Position numbers and translations under genes: made by a program. From Bacteroidetes bacterium GWF2_40_14 (GTDB taxonomy: Bacteria > Bacteroidota > Bacteroidia > Bacteroidales > UBA932): 46,602 nt of DNA. Below, in pieces: positions 7,398 to 16,600 of the stretch; positions within the stretch are counted from its first letter, which is position 1; every line of letters starts with the position of its first letter. The notes below the pieces were generated by a model that was not told the origin of the DNA, ran no database searches, and saw only the letters and a program-made list of their open reading frames with translations. The stretch is taken from NCBI GenBank assembly GCA_001769195.1, contig MEOK01000041.1, forward strand, positions 16,647 to 63,248. Reading direction: 5' to 3'.

Positions 7398-7700
7398 ATG
7401 AAAACAGAAAAGAGCATAACTGATTTTATAGACTCAAAATTAAAGATTGAACCTAATCCATATCTTACAACTCAGATAATGGCAAAACTTGAGTCGTTGG
7501 AACATAATGAACCATATAAATTATCTTCTCTGCAAAAAGCAGTTGTAGCATTTAGCATAACGATAGTAGTACTATTGGGAATTTCACTCGGGACACTCTA
7601 TAACAAGGAAACGACAGACTCATATGCACTCAATATAAATGATTCACAGATAGAAAATTTACAAATATTCTCAGACCCTAATGTTAACACAGAAGATTAA
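7398..7700 (+). CDS. Small single-pass membrane protein, possible anti-sigma factor
   Basis: This 100-residue protein has a soluble N-terminal half (about 1-44), one membrane segment (about 45-66, AVVAFSITIVVLLGISLGTL) and a short external tail. Size, topology and position directly after an ECF sigma gene fit a minimal anti-sigma factor whose N-terminal part would hold the sigma factor at the membrane. No zinc-type HxxxCxxC anti-sigma motif is present, so assignment to a named family is not possible. Its stop codon precedes the next start by a single base, making a coupled pair with the periplasmic sensor-like protein. The anti-sigma role is inferred from context. Confidence 0.6.
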   Translation: MKTEKSITDFIDSKLKIEPNPYLTTQIMAKLESLEHNEPYKLSSLQKAVVAFSITIVVLLGISLGTLYNKETTDSYALNINDSQIENLQIFSDPNVNTED

Positions 7701-7701
7701 A

Positions 7702-8250
7702 ATGAAAACTGAAAGAATAAATAAAGTGCTTTTTTGGACAGTAATCCTTCTGGCAATTCTGAATATCACAACCCTCACTACAATTTTTTATGGGAAATAC
7801 CATAAGACCACGGAGGACGAATCAATAGTGATTAATTCAGAAAATTCTCCGCTTAATGGAAGGATGTTCAGAGAGAATTTAAATTTTGACAACGAACAGA
7901 TGAATAAGTTCCGGGAACAAAGCCGCGATTTCAGATATAAAGCAAATGAAATAATCGGGAACATGAATAGATTAAAGGGAAGTCTGTTTAATGAATTGCA
8001 GAGGCCCCATCCCGATAGGAAAAGAACCCGTGAAATATCTGACAGCATTGGAATCGCCCATGCCAATCTCAAAGAGGCTTCTGTTGACTTTTATCTGAAA
8101 CTCAAAGAGTGCTGCAATCAAGATCAGAATGAGCTTTTAAAGAACATGTTTTCTCCCCTTTTTGAAGAAAGAGGCCATCAGAATATGGGTGGAAGAGGAG
8201 GAAATGGCCACAAAAATGGAAATGGGAATGGAAATAGAAATAGAAATTAA
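7702..8250 (+). CDS. Spy/CpxP/CnrX-like periplasmic sensor or chaperone
   Basis: The 182-residue product has an N-terminal membrane anchor (about 9-30) and then a mostly helical periplasmic domain with the pattern LNFDNEQMNKFREQSRDF and paired long helices that include RPHPDRKRTREISDSI. This resembles the LTxxQ/heavy-metal-resistance superfamily of Spy, CpxP, ZraP and CnrX. The C-terminal tail (about 160-182) is a Gly/Asn/Arg/His low-complexity repeat. Start 7702 was chosen over an upstream ATG at 7681 that overlaps the preceding gene and lacks the anchor register. Spy-type proteins either chaperone unfolded periplasmic proteins or bind metal to signal through an anti-sigma; the latter fits the neighbours but is inference. 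Confidence 0.7.
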   Translation: MKTERINKVLFWTVILLAILNITTLTTIFYGKYHKTTEDESIVINSENSPLNGRMFRENLNFDNEQMNKFREQSRDFRYKANEIIGNMNRLKGSLFNELQRPHPDRKRTREISDSIGIAHANLKEASVDFYLKLKECCNQDQNELLKNMFSPLFEERGHQNMGGRGGNGHKNGNGNGNRNRN

Positions 8251-8299
8251 TTCTAGAATTTATATATCAATTTACTAACAATCAATTAAAATTAAAAAA

Positions 8300-8677
8300 A
8301 TGAAAACAAAAGTAACCCTCATAGCATTGGCTTTGGTAGCATCAATTGCAGTTATGTCTGCACAAGATAAAAAAACAGAAGTTCAAAAAAATGACTCAAG
8401 GACATGTTATGTAGATGCAAACAAGAATGGTGTATGCGACAGTTATGAAGATAAGAGCTGCACAACCGGCAACGGAAAAGGACTGATGGACGGATCCGGA
8501 AGAGGTAATGGTCTCCACAATGGATCAGGAAATGGATTGCATGACGGTTCAGGCAGAGGTCTTCGTGATGGTTCAGGCAGAGGCCTTCGTGACGGTTCCG
8601 GCAGAACATCTCATAATGGATCTGGTAACAGGGGACATTACAACACCGTTGGCAAACACCTTTACAGAATTTTCTAA
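8300..8677 (+). CDS. Exported EF-hand protein with Gly-Ser octapeptide repeats
   Basis: This 125-residue protein has a signal peptide (about 1-21, ending MSAQ) nearly matching that of the Cys-rich protein at 6190. It is followed by one complete 12-residue EF-hand loop, DANKNGVCDSYE (about residues 39-50), flanked by two Cys. The rest is five imperfect 8-residue repeats of the form G-L-(H/R)-(D/N)-G-S-G-(R/N). The single EF-hand loop predicts Ca2+ binding outside the cytoplasm; the repeats look like a flexible or secreted low-complexity segment. No family was recognised. It is the last gene of the stress cluster and is closed by the terminator at 8700-8738. Confidence 0.65.
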   Translation: MKTKVTLIALALVASIAVMSAQDKKTEVQKNDSRTCYVDANKNGVCDSYEDKSCTTGNGKGLMDGSGRGNGLHNGSGNGLHDGSGRGLRDGSGRGLRDGSGRTSHNGSGNRGHYNTVGKHLYRIF

Positions 8678-8695
8678 AAAAGTTAATACATTTTC

Positions 8696-11650
8696 TTAGG
8701 CACTCGATTTAGCTTCAGCTGTTTCGGGTGCTTTTTTTAATGCCTCATAAAGAAGTTCCACAGGATGCTTTGCAACTCTTCCTGTGCCGTCCTTGATCTG
8801 CTGACGGCAGGATGTTCCGGGAGCTGAGATTGCAACATCGGCAGGTGCCGACCTTACTATCGGGAACAGAGTTTGCTCACCAATACTCATGGAAATATCG
8901 AAGTGCTCCTTTTCATAGCCAAACGAACCTGCCATTCCACAGCAACCTGTTGGCATAACCTCTACACTGTAGTTAACCGGCAAAGAGAGCATATCCTTAG
9001 ATAAAGCAACTGATGCAAGGGATTTTTGATGACAGTGTCCGTGAAGCTTTATATTCAGATACTTATCAGTAAATAATTCTGACCTTATCCTTCCGGCAGC
9101 CACTTCTTTCATAATGAATTCGTCATACAACAGACAATTTTTTGCCAGCTTCAATGCTTCATCCTTTAACTCTTTGCCCACCAGATCCGGATACTCGTCC
9201 CTGAACGATAGTATGCAGGATGGCTCGATTCCCACCAAAGGGGACTCTTCAGATATGATATCTTTTAATGCATGCACATTCTTTATAGCAAGCCTCCGTG
9301 CCCTCTTTAGCATACCTTTGGAAAATGCTGCCCTCCCACTCTCAGAATGAGCAGGGACAATAACCCGGTAACCTAAATTTTCAAGAAGTTTGACAAACTT
9401 CATTCCAACTTCGGCATCGTTGTAATTTGTAAACTCGTCAGCAAATACATACACCGGGCGGGTATATGGGGACGCACATTGTGTACCCACAGAGTTGCTA
9501 GTATTTGGATTTGTACCGGGTACACAATGTGCGTCCCCATATACCCATTTACGGAAAGTGACGCGGGAGATTGATGGTATCTCTCTATTAGAGGAAAACT
9601 TAAGTATGCCTTTTATTACCTTAGAAGTAAGCCTATTGGCCGCGAAAAAATTGTATATCGGTGTAAACCAAGAGCCTATTTGCTGTATATCGGCCATTCT
9701 TGAGACCATAAACGCCCTGAATGTCGGTGAGGTCAAGTCATAATGGTGTTGAAGGAATTCTGCCTTGTACCTTGCCATGTCTACATTCGAAGGACATTCG
9801 CTTTTACAAGCCTTGCAAGATATGCAAAGTTCAAGAGCATCCATTATCTCCTTCTGGTCAAATACTTTTGCAGTGGACGGTCTGGTCAGTAACTCTCTCA
9901 GAATATTTGCACGTCCTCGTGTAACATCTTTTTCATCTCCCGTAGCCCTGAAACTCGGACACATGGTGTCTCCGAACTGGCTGGCTTTACGGCAATCTCC
10001 CGAACCATTACACTGCTCAATGGCCCTTATCCATCCACCTTGAGCAGAAAAATCAAAGTAGGTATTGAATTCCGGAACAACTGCACCTGGCTGATACCTC
10101 AACGAGGAGTTCATTGGAGGAGTGTCTACGATTTTATTGTTATTGAACAGGTTGAACGGATCAAAAACCTCCTTTACCCTCTTCATAATTCCGTAAATGT
10201 AATCTCCAAACATCAATGGTATGAATTCTCCTCTCAACCTTCCGTCCCCATGTTCACCGGAAAGAGAGCCACGATACTTCTTTACAAGTAAAGCAGTCTC
10301 TCTTGCAACGGTCCTGAAAAGTTCCACGTCTCCTGAATCCTTAAGGTTGAGTATTGGTCTGAGGTGTAGCTCACCGGTTCCAATGTGGGCATGATAGACA
10401 CACGAAAGATCATATTTGCTGAGCATCGCTGCAAATTCTTTCATATATTCGGGGAGTCTTGCCGGGGCAACAGCTGTATCTTCTGTAACCGATACCGGCT
10501 TTGCATCACCCTTCATTAATGTGAGAAGTCCCAACCCCGATTTTCTAAGTTCCCAGACTCTGGAAATATCGGCACCGTAAACCCTTGAACAATAATATAT
10601 CAACCCGGAGGAGATAAGATCCGACTCAATTGCCGAAACTACATTATCTAGCTCCTCCTTGCTCTCATTTGCTATCTCAATAATTAGAATCGCAGCAGGA
10701 TCGCCCTTAATGAAAAATCTGTTTTTATTTTGTGATATGTTGCTTTTACTAAGTTCCAGAATTGTGGAGTCCATCATTTCCACTGCTACAGGAGAGTGTC
10801 TAAGGGCAATAAGGTTTGCCTTGAAAATATCTTCAAATGATGCTGAATGCGCACAAACAACTGCTCTCTCCTTAGGCGGGATTGGTACAAGATTCAGTTT
10901 GATTTCCGAAATAAATGCCAGAGTACCTTCCGACCCGGCCAGCAACGGGCAAAGATTAATATAGTGTTCATCCGATCTGCAAGAGTGAACAAGCTCATCC
11001 AAGGCATATCCTGTGTTTCTCCTGCGGATTACAGGGTCCGGGAAGTTCTCCTCTATCTCAGAAAGTGCCCTTTTATTCTCTAGAAGGTCGGCAACAAAAC
11101 CATATATCTTTGCTTCAAGAGTGTCACCTAAAAGTTTTTCTTCAAACTCTTTCTTGGTAAGATCTTTGCAAACTATAATCGAACCATCCGACAATATTAC
11201 TTCTGCCTCCGGAAGATGATCACGAGTACTGCCATAAACCAATGAATGTGAACCACATGAATTATTGCCAACCATACCGGCCATGCAACATCTGTTTGAG
11301 GTAGATGTCTCCGGACCAAAGAAGAGTCCATGAACTCCGGCAGCAATATTAAGATCGTCAAGCACAACCCCGGGCTCAACCCGTGCCCATCTCTCCTCAG
11401 GATTTATTTCCAGTATTTTATTAAGGTATTTAGACACATCTACAACCAAACCGCTGCCCACCACCTGACCGGCAAGGGAAGTTCCTGCTCCTCTTGGAAT
11501 AATTGAGATTCCCTTCTCTCTTGCAAACATTACAATATCGGAGAGATCTTTCTTACTCTCGGGAAAGAAAACTCCCGATGGCATTTCCCTATATGCAGAG
11601 GCATCTGTAGAATAGATTATTCTGTGCAGAAGATCTCTTTTTATATCCAT
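8696..11650 (-). CDS. ydiJ: YdiJ-type FAD-linked oxidoreductase with Fe-S and CCG domains
   Basis: This ~984-residue protein begins with a FAD-binding PCMH-type domain (IPRGAGTSLAGQ early, GNNSCGSHSL, then GSEGTLAFISEI), followed by the FAD-oxidase C domain (HIGTGELHLRP, SGEHGDGRLRGEF). A ferredoxin-like region comes next with CISCKACKSECPSNVDMARYK, and the C-terminal part is a heterodisulfide-reductase/GlpC-like half ending GCCGMAGSFGYEKEHF. This is the architecture and length of YdiJ, which oxidises D-2-hydroxyglutarate-like 2-hydroxyacids and passes electrons onward. Start 11650 (MDIKRDLL) was chosen because upstream sequence belongs to the neighbouring gene. An 87-bp palindromic insertion at 9460-9546 adds 29 in-frame residues in the linker before the C-terminal domain. 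Confidence 0.88.
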   Translation of the reverse strand: MDIKRDLLHRIIYSTDASAYREMPSGVFFPESKKDLSDIVMFAREKGISIIPRGAGTSLAGQVVGSGLVVDVSKYLNKILEINPEERWARVEPGVVLDDLNIAAGVHGLFFGPETSTSNRCCMAGMVGNNSCGSHSLVYGSTRDHLPEAEVILSDGSIIVCKDLTKKEFEEKLLGDTLEAKIYGFVADLLENKRALSEIEENFPDPVIRRRNTGYALDELVHSCRSDEHYINLCPLLAGSEGTLAFISEIKLNLVPIPPKERAVVCAHSASFEDIFKANLIALRHSPVAVEMMDSTILELSKSNISQNKNRFFIKGDPAAILIIEIANESKEELDNVVSAIESDLISSGLIYYCSRVYGADISRVWELRKSGLGLLTLMKGDAKPVSVTEDTAVAPARLPEYMKEFAAMLSKYDLSCVYHAHIGTGELHLRPILNLKDSGDVELFRTVARETALLVKKYRGSLSGEHGDGRLRGEFIPLMFGDYIYGIMKRVKEVFDPFNLFNNNKIVDTPPMNSSLRYQPGAVVPEFNTYFDFSAQGGWIRAIEQCNGSGDCRKASQFGDTMCPSFRATGDEKDVTRGRANILRELLTRPSTAKVFDQKEIMDALELCISCKACKSECPSNVDMARYKAEFLQHHYDLTSPTFRAFMVSRMADIQQIGSWFTPIYNFFAANRLTSKVIKGILKFSSNREIPSISRVTFRKWVYGDAHCVPGTNPNTSNSVGTQCASPYTRPVYVFADEFTNYNDAEVGMKFVKLLENLGYRVIVPAHSESGRAAFSKGMLKRARRLAIKNVHALKDIISEESPLVGIEPSCILSFRDEYPDLVGKELKDEALKLAKNCLLYDEFIMKEVAAGRIRSELFTDKYLNIKLHGHCHQKSLASVALSKDMLSLPVNYSVEVMPTGCCGMAGSFGYEKEHFDISMSIGEQTLFPIVRSAPADVAISAPGTSCRQQIKDGTGRVAKHPVELLYEALKKAPETAEAKSSA
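8700..8738 (+). terminator. Rho-independent terminator lying inside the convergent gene's 3' end
   Basis: An 8-bp stem (GCACTCGA / TCGGGTGC, one G-U) is followed by seven T on the plus strand. It closes the EF-hand gene and lies wholly within the last codons of the minus-strand dehydrogenase gene that ends at 8696. Confidence 0.75.
9460..9546. repeat. Two inverted copies of the 29-bp palindromic element (P2a/P2b) inside the ydiJ-like gene
   Basis: Positions 9460-9488 and 9518-9546 are perfect reverse complements of each other over all 29 bases (arms GGGTATA or ATATACCC, core GCGTCCCC), with a 29-base spacer. The total of 87 bp is exactly 29 codons, so the frame of the host gene is kept. The inserted residues include YGDAHCVPG and its near mirror VGTQCASPYT. 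Confidence 0.9.
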
Positions 11651-11669
11651 CAATTTTGAAATTAGCAGA

Positions 11670-12254
11670 TTATCCCTTTGTAACCTTTCCTTCTTGCAGA
11701 AAATAATTCTGTTTGCTTTCCGGACAGGTTGCCCTCCCATTGGAATCAAACACCAGTTTGTGGCCATATTCGCTCATCCAACCAACCTGACGGGCAGGGT
11801 TTCCTACAACCAGGGCATATGGAAGAACACCTTTTGTGACAACAGCTCCTGCACCGATAAATGCAAACTCACCAATATCGTGTCCGCATACAATTGTAGA
11901 ATTGGCGCCAATAGTGGCCCCTTTACCAACATGGGTCCTTTCATAAAGACTTTTCCTGTTCACGGCACTACGCGGATTGGTTATGTTTGTGAAGACACAG
12001 GAAGGTCCAAGAAAGACATCATCGTCACAAATAACACCGGTATAAATGGAGACATTGTTCTGAACTTTCACATTACGCCCCAGAACAACACCCGGAGAGA
12101 TTACAACATTCTGCCCTATATTGCACTCCTCGCCAATGACAGAGTCGCTCATAACATGGGAGAAGTGCCATATCTTAGTACCTTTCCCTATTGCACAACC
12201 TTGGTCTATTATAGCCGTTTCATGTGCATAAAAGTCTTTTTCTGAATTTTCCAT
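11670..12254 (-). CDS. wbpD: WbpD/WlbB-type sugar N-acetyltransferase (left-handed beta helix)
   Basis: This 194-residue enzyme is built of hexapeptide repeats (isoleucine-rich patterns such as AIIDQGCAIGKGTKIWHF, VVISPGVVLGRNVKVQNN) that fold into a left-handed beta helix and trimerise. The stretches VFTNITNPRSAVNRK, GANSTIVCGHDIGEFAFIGAGAVVTK and GNPARQVGWMSEYG are characteristic of the acetyltransferase making UDP-2,3-diacetamido-2,3-dideoxy-glucuronate from its 3-amino precursor for O-antigen or capsule. Start 12254 was chosen as the ATG matching the family N terminus. It stands alone here, 19 bases upstream of the ydiJ-like gene; a WbpI-like epimerase of the same pathway lies at 39314-40507. 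Confidence 0.82.
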   Translation of the reverse strand: MENSEKDFYAHETAIIDQGCAIGKGTKIWHFSHVMSDSVIGEECNIGQNVVISPGVVLGRNVKVQNNVSIYTGVICDDDVFLGPSCVFTNITNPRSAVNRKSLYERTHVGKGATIGANSTIVCGHDIGEFAFIGAGAVVTKGVLPYALVVGNPARQVGWMSEYGHKLVFDSNGRATCPESKQNYFLQEGKVTKG

Positions 12255-12305
12255 AGCTACAAATTTAGATAAAATCTTCACATGCAGCTATGAAAAATAA
12301 TAAAA

Positions 12306-13490
12306 TCAGAACTGTGCAGCTGACACAGGGTTCACACCCGCCAAACCAAAGTAAGAAGCTACCAATGTGCCCTTAAGATACACTCTCCTCCCCAGATTGG
12401 AAGGTGTGGTATTTAGGTTAAGCAAGTCTCTTATAGTACCTGCCGGAAGAGCAACTGATGCACATTTGATACGCTCCCTCACCGTAGGCGAGTCGGCAAT
12501 AGCAATATTTGTTGCAGATCCAAAAGGAGCATCAAAATTTATCCCCGATGCCGTAAGGTCGCCTCCGACAATATATCCGGTAACCCAGACATCCTTTGCT
12601 CCTACATTCTGAGCAATCTGCTCTACCTTGAACGCACTCTCCTTGGTCATGCCATCGCCACCCCCTCCTATTACAATGTTTTCAAAAACCCAGTTAGAAG
12701 AAGTATCTATTACAATTCCCGATTTTGACGAAGAGGGATCATCGGGATTTGCATGAAGATTAATCGTAAGCATATCCCTTGCTGCTACAATACGGTCAAG
12801 AATGGGAATCAACTCCGGAGTGGCCGTTGAACCTTCCGGCAAAACCTCTTTTAACCTCACAGAAATGTTCCCTGGGTTGAGATAGACAAATCTTGTCTCA
12901 GTATAGGGATAGAGAATGGATCCCTTGATATCCAGAACCTCCGGCTTATACTTGACAAACCGGTTTATGAATTCCGGGGTAAAGCATAATCTTAACCCCA
13001 CATTGGATTGTCTGCAGACTAGTGACAGAAGGTATGTTTTACCAGACTGTATCACAACTGTCTTGTTATCTGAATAACAAACCGATTCAAAAGCAGGAGT
13101 GACAAACATCTTTGAATAGATGCTAATATCGTAACTGCCTGCATCAAGCTGCATGTTTGTTGGTCTTGAGCCATACTTACCGTTGTAAATCACGGAACCG
13201 CTACTGCTCTTTATTGACAGTGTAAACTGGTTGCTGTCAGGAAATTCACGAACAACTGCCTTTGTAATACTCTCAGGAGTAAATACAATTTTTAGTACAC
13301 CTTTGGTGTCATCTTCAAAGGTTAGTCCATTACAGGAATGCAGCCCGGCAACGGACATAATAATGACACCAACAGCACATAACAACACTCCTGCAGACAA
13401 GAAAAGTCTTACTGCATGTGTAAACCCGATAAGCATGGACCATTCCTTGAATAGTTTCAGCTTTGCCCCAAATGAAAAAAATCCCCTCAT
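12306..13490 (-). CDS. Bacteroidota surface lipoprotein-like protein (DUF4493-like plus DUF6359-like)
   Basis: This 394-residue protein has a long hydrophobic N terminus (about residues 27-50) ending in LHSC, a plausible but atypical lipobox with Cys about 53. The middle (about 60-250) resembles DUF4493-type beta-rich domains of Bacteroidota lipoproteins, and the C-terminal third carries the DUF6359-like pattern AFKVEQIAQNVGAKDVWVTGYIVGG, an OB-like fold. Such proteins are usually anchored in the outer membrane; function is unknown. It is divergent from the large dehydrogenase gene at 13638 and 52 bases upstream of wbpD on the same strand. An internal start nearer the lipobox is possible. Confidence 0.6.
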   Translation of the reverse strand: MRGFFSFGAKLKLFKEWSMLIGFTHAVRLFLSAGVLLCAVGVIIMSVAGLHSCNGLTFEDDTKGVLKIVFTPESITKAVVREFPDSNQFTLSIKSSSGSVIYNGKYGSRPTNMQLDAGSYDISIYSKMFVTPAFESVCYSDNKTVVIQSGKTYLLSLVCRQSNVGLRLCFTPEFINRFVKYKPEVLDIKGSILYPYTETRFVYLNPGNISVRLKEVLPEGSTATPELIPILDRIVAARDMLTINLHANPDDPSSSKSGIVIDTSSNWVFENIVIGGGGDGMTKESAFKVEQIAQNVGAKDVWVTGYIVGGDLTASGINFDAPFGSATNIAIADSPTVRERIKCASVALPAGTIRDLLNLNTTPSNLGRRVYLKGTLVASYFGLAGVNPVSAAQF

Positions 13491-13611
13491 ACCTCACAAT
13501 TTTAATTGGTTAATAGTTCTCGAATTTATAACAAACCTCTATCAATATGTAACAGAATCGTACAAAAGACAAAATATATTTAATTTTAAAATTATGATTT
13601 CGGATTTTTAT

Positions 13612-13619
13612 TAATTTTG
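13612..13619 (+). promoter_or_regulatory. -7 box for the HcnABC-like fusion gene
   Basis: TAATTTTG matches TAnnTTTG and lies 18 bases before the ATG at 13638. A clear -33 box was not found. Confidence 0.5.
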
Positions 13620-13637
13620 TCCAAATTTAAAATTACG

Positions 13638-16600
13638 ATGTATAGAATAACTGAACATCCTATTCTCCCAATTCCGCAGGAAGATAGAGTAGAATTCATT
13701 TTTGAAGGAAATAAAGTGGCTGGACAGAGAGGTTTTACAATTGCTGCGGCACTTCATCAGTCTGGGTTAGTTGTGCACAAGCACAGTCTGGCGAACAGGG
13801 AACGCACCCTCGAATGTGGAATTGGCAAGTGTGGTGCATGCGAAATGTTGGTCGACGGAAAAGTACGCCGTATCTGCATCACCAAGGTTGACGATGTAAA
13901 AAACGTCAGAAGGATAGATGAGTCGTACCTTCCTGATTTGGAAATACCTGCCGTTGGTGAAAAAATCAAGGCATCTGACCTTAAGCATGATATCAAGGTA
14001 TATAAGACAACTGTTGCTATTGTAGGAGCTGGTCCCGCAGGTCTTGCAGTAAGGGAAGAACTCAACAAAGTAGGAGTTCACAATCTGGTAATAGATAACA
14101 ACAGCAAGATTGGTGGTCAGTTTTTAATGCAGACACACCAGTTTTTCTTCTTTGAGAAGGTGAAGAGGTTCGGAGGGCTTAGAGGATTTGATATTGCCTC
14201 CTCTCTGGCAGGCGACGACCATTCGGGAATTCTTCTGGACTCTGTGGTCTGGGATATTCTTGAGGGAAAAAGGCTCGTTGTAAAAAACATAGCATCGCAA
14301 GAGATTTTTTATGTAGATGCAGACCAGATAGTTGTAGCCACCGGCGCCGTTCCTTTCATGCCAGCATTCAAAAATGACGACCTTCCGGGCGTTTATACTG
14401 CAGCTGTTGTGCAGCGTATGATGAACAACGAACTTACTCTTCTTGGCAAAAATATTTTGACCGTCGGCGCCGGCAACATTGGTTACTTAACATCATATCA
14501 GGCTATGCAGGCCGGGGCAAGTGTAAAGGTTATCATAGAGGCTATGCCGCGCGAGGGTGGTTTTCCGGTACAGGCAAACAGAGTCAGAAGACTGGGCATT
14601 CCTATACTAACATCCCATATTTTACTTGAAGCAATCCCTAATGAAGAGAGGACCGGAGTAGTAGGTGCAATAATTGCGAAGTGTGAAGATTTCAAACCTA
14701 TTCCAGGAACAGAAATGAGAATTGACGGTATAGACTGCATAAACATCTGCACAGGTCTTATCCCCGATAATCAACTGTTCCGCAAGGGTATAGAGGTGTT
14801 TGGAAGAAAGTGTCACGGGGTAGGCGATTCTGTAAAAATCGGAGAGGGTACATCTGCTGTGCTGCGAGGCAAACAATGTGCGTATGAAATTATGCAGGAT
14901 CTGGGAATCAGGTATGATTATGACAGCTATTTGTCAGTTTCAAAAGAGTACATAGACTCTCAGCAACATCCTGAACTTATCCTGGACAAGCCGTTTGTGC
15001 CAACATCGGAACGTATGAATGCAAAAGGATTTGTACAGATTGACTGCCTTTATGGCTTTGCATGTAACCCTTGTGCATTTGCATGCAAATACGGAGCAAT
15101 TACAAAGACCTCCACATCTACAGTTCCACAAATAGATTTCGACAAATGTACAGGTTGCATGCAATGTGTTAATCAATGCCCGGGTCTTGCAATTTTCGGA
15201 TATCAGTTCAACAAAAACTGGCTCTTCCTTCCAATTGAATATAAGGCATCGGAGGGATCGGAAGTATTTCTGATAAATAACAACGGAGAAATACTTGGAG
15301 AGGGAACCATTGAGAAAATTCTGAAAAACAACAATAAAACCAATACCGCAAGAGTTAAGGCAACTACATTGGAGGGTGAGGCCCTTCTTGCAGTAAGAGG
15401 CTTCATAATCAAAGAGAAATATCCTCAGAAACTAGAACTCACTCCCCTGAAAGAGCCACACGATGCAAAGACATATATATGTCATTGCGAAGATGTTACA
15501 GTAGAGAAATTGATTGAGGTTATAGGAGACAGGAAAGTAATATCTTCTGACGAACTTAAACATATATCACGTCTGGGAATGGGTGCCTGCAGAGGGAGCC
15601 GTTGCGTTCCACGGGCAAAGACCCTGCTTGGGTCATATGGGATAACCGTCGTAGGAGAGCCTACACCTCGTGGCCCAATGTCCAATCTGGTTAATCTTGG
15701 TGAACTGGTGAGGGCCGACAAAAAAGAAGAGATAATTTTACCAACTGTAAAAGGACAAACAGAAAATGGCCGTTCAGTAAAAAAAGTATCTGCAATAATC
15801 GCCGGTGGAGGTGCTGCAGGTTCTTCTTTGTTCAGGTATCTTTCTGAGGCCGGCTACAAACCATTGCTGGTAAATGACGGTCTTGGAAGTTCTTGGAGAA
15901 ACATAGCAGGCGGACGTCCGGCGTTTTCACTTCCTGCCCTTGCCGACATAGCTGCACACAATCTTGAAATATTCAAGGAGTTGCACAAAAAAAGAGACAT
16001 CGACTTCAGGTTAACAAGATACGTCAGCTTTGCACATGACCAGGAGACATACCGCGCCCTTGATGCCTCTAAGGGTTGGTCCGACGCTTATATGGTAGAT
16101 AAAAAAGATTTCCAAAAGGAAGTATCTCCATTCTTCAACAAAAATCTTGACATCTACTCTCACGCTCTAATTACAAATGACTGCTGGCAGGCAAATCCGG
16201 GCCTGACAATTGACGCGATCAGAAACATTGGCAGGGAAAACGGAGGAAACATTCTCGAAAATACAAAGCTTGTAGATGTTTACAAAATTGATAAGGAGTA
16301 CAGGGTGATCCTTCAGAATGCCAATAACGAATACATTGAATATCAGACTGAAATTTTCATAAATGCACTTGGTAGCGAGGCAGATAAATTTGCTAAGAAA
16401 CTTGGGATTGACACAGGTTTATACCCTGTCAAACATCAGGCATTTATAACAAAACGTCTTCCAATGCTAGGCAAGAACGGATCAAGTCTGGATATGCTTA
16501 TTGACAGACGGAAATACAAGGGTTTTTCAGCTGTATACGGACAACAGCTGTTCGAAACAGGCCAGATTATAGGATGTGTCTCACCGACAATCGATGCCCG

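Noticed and set aside
11651-11767. Upstream extension of the ydiJ-like gene
   Set aside because: It overlaps the acetyltransferase coding region and does not fit the family N terminus; MDIKRDLL at 11650 does.
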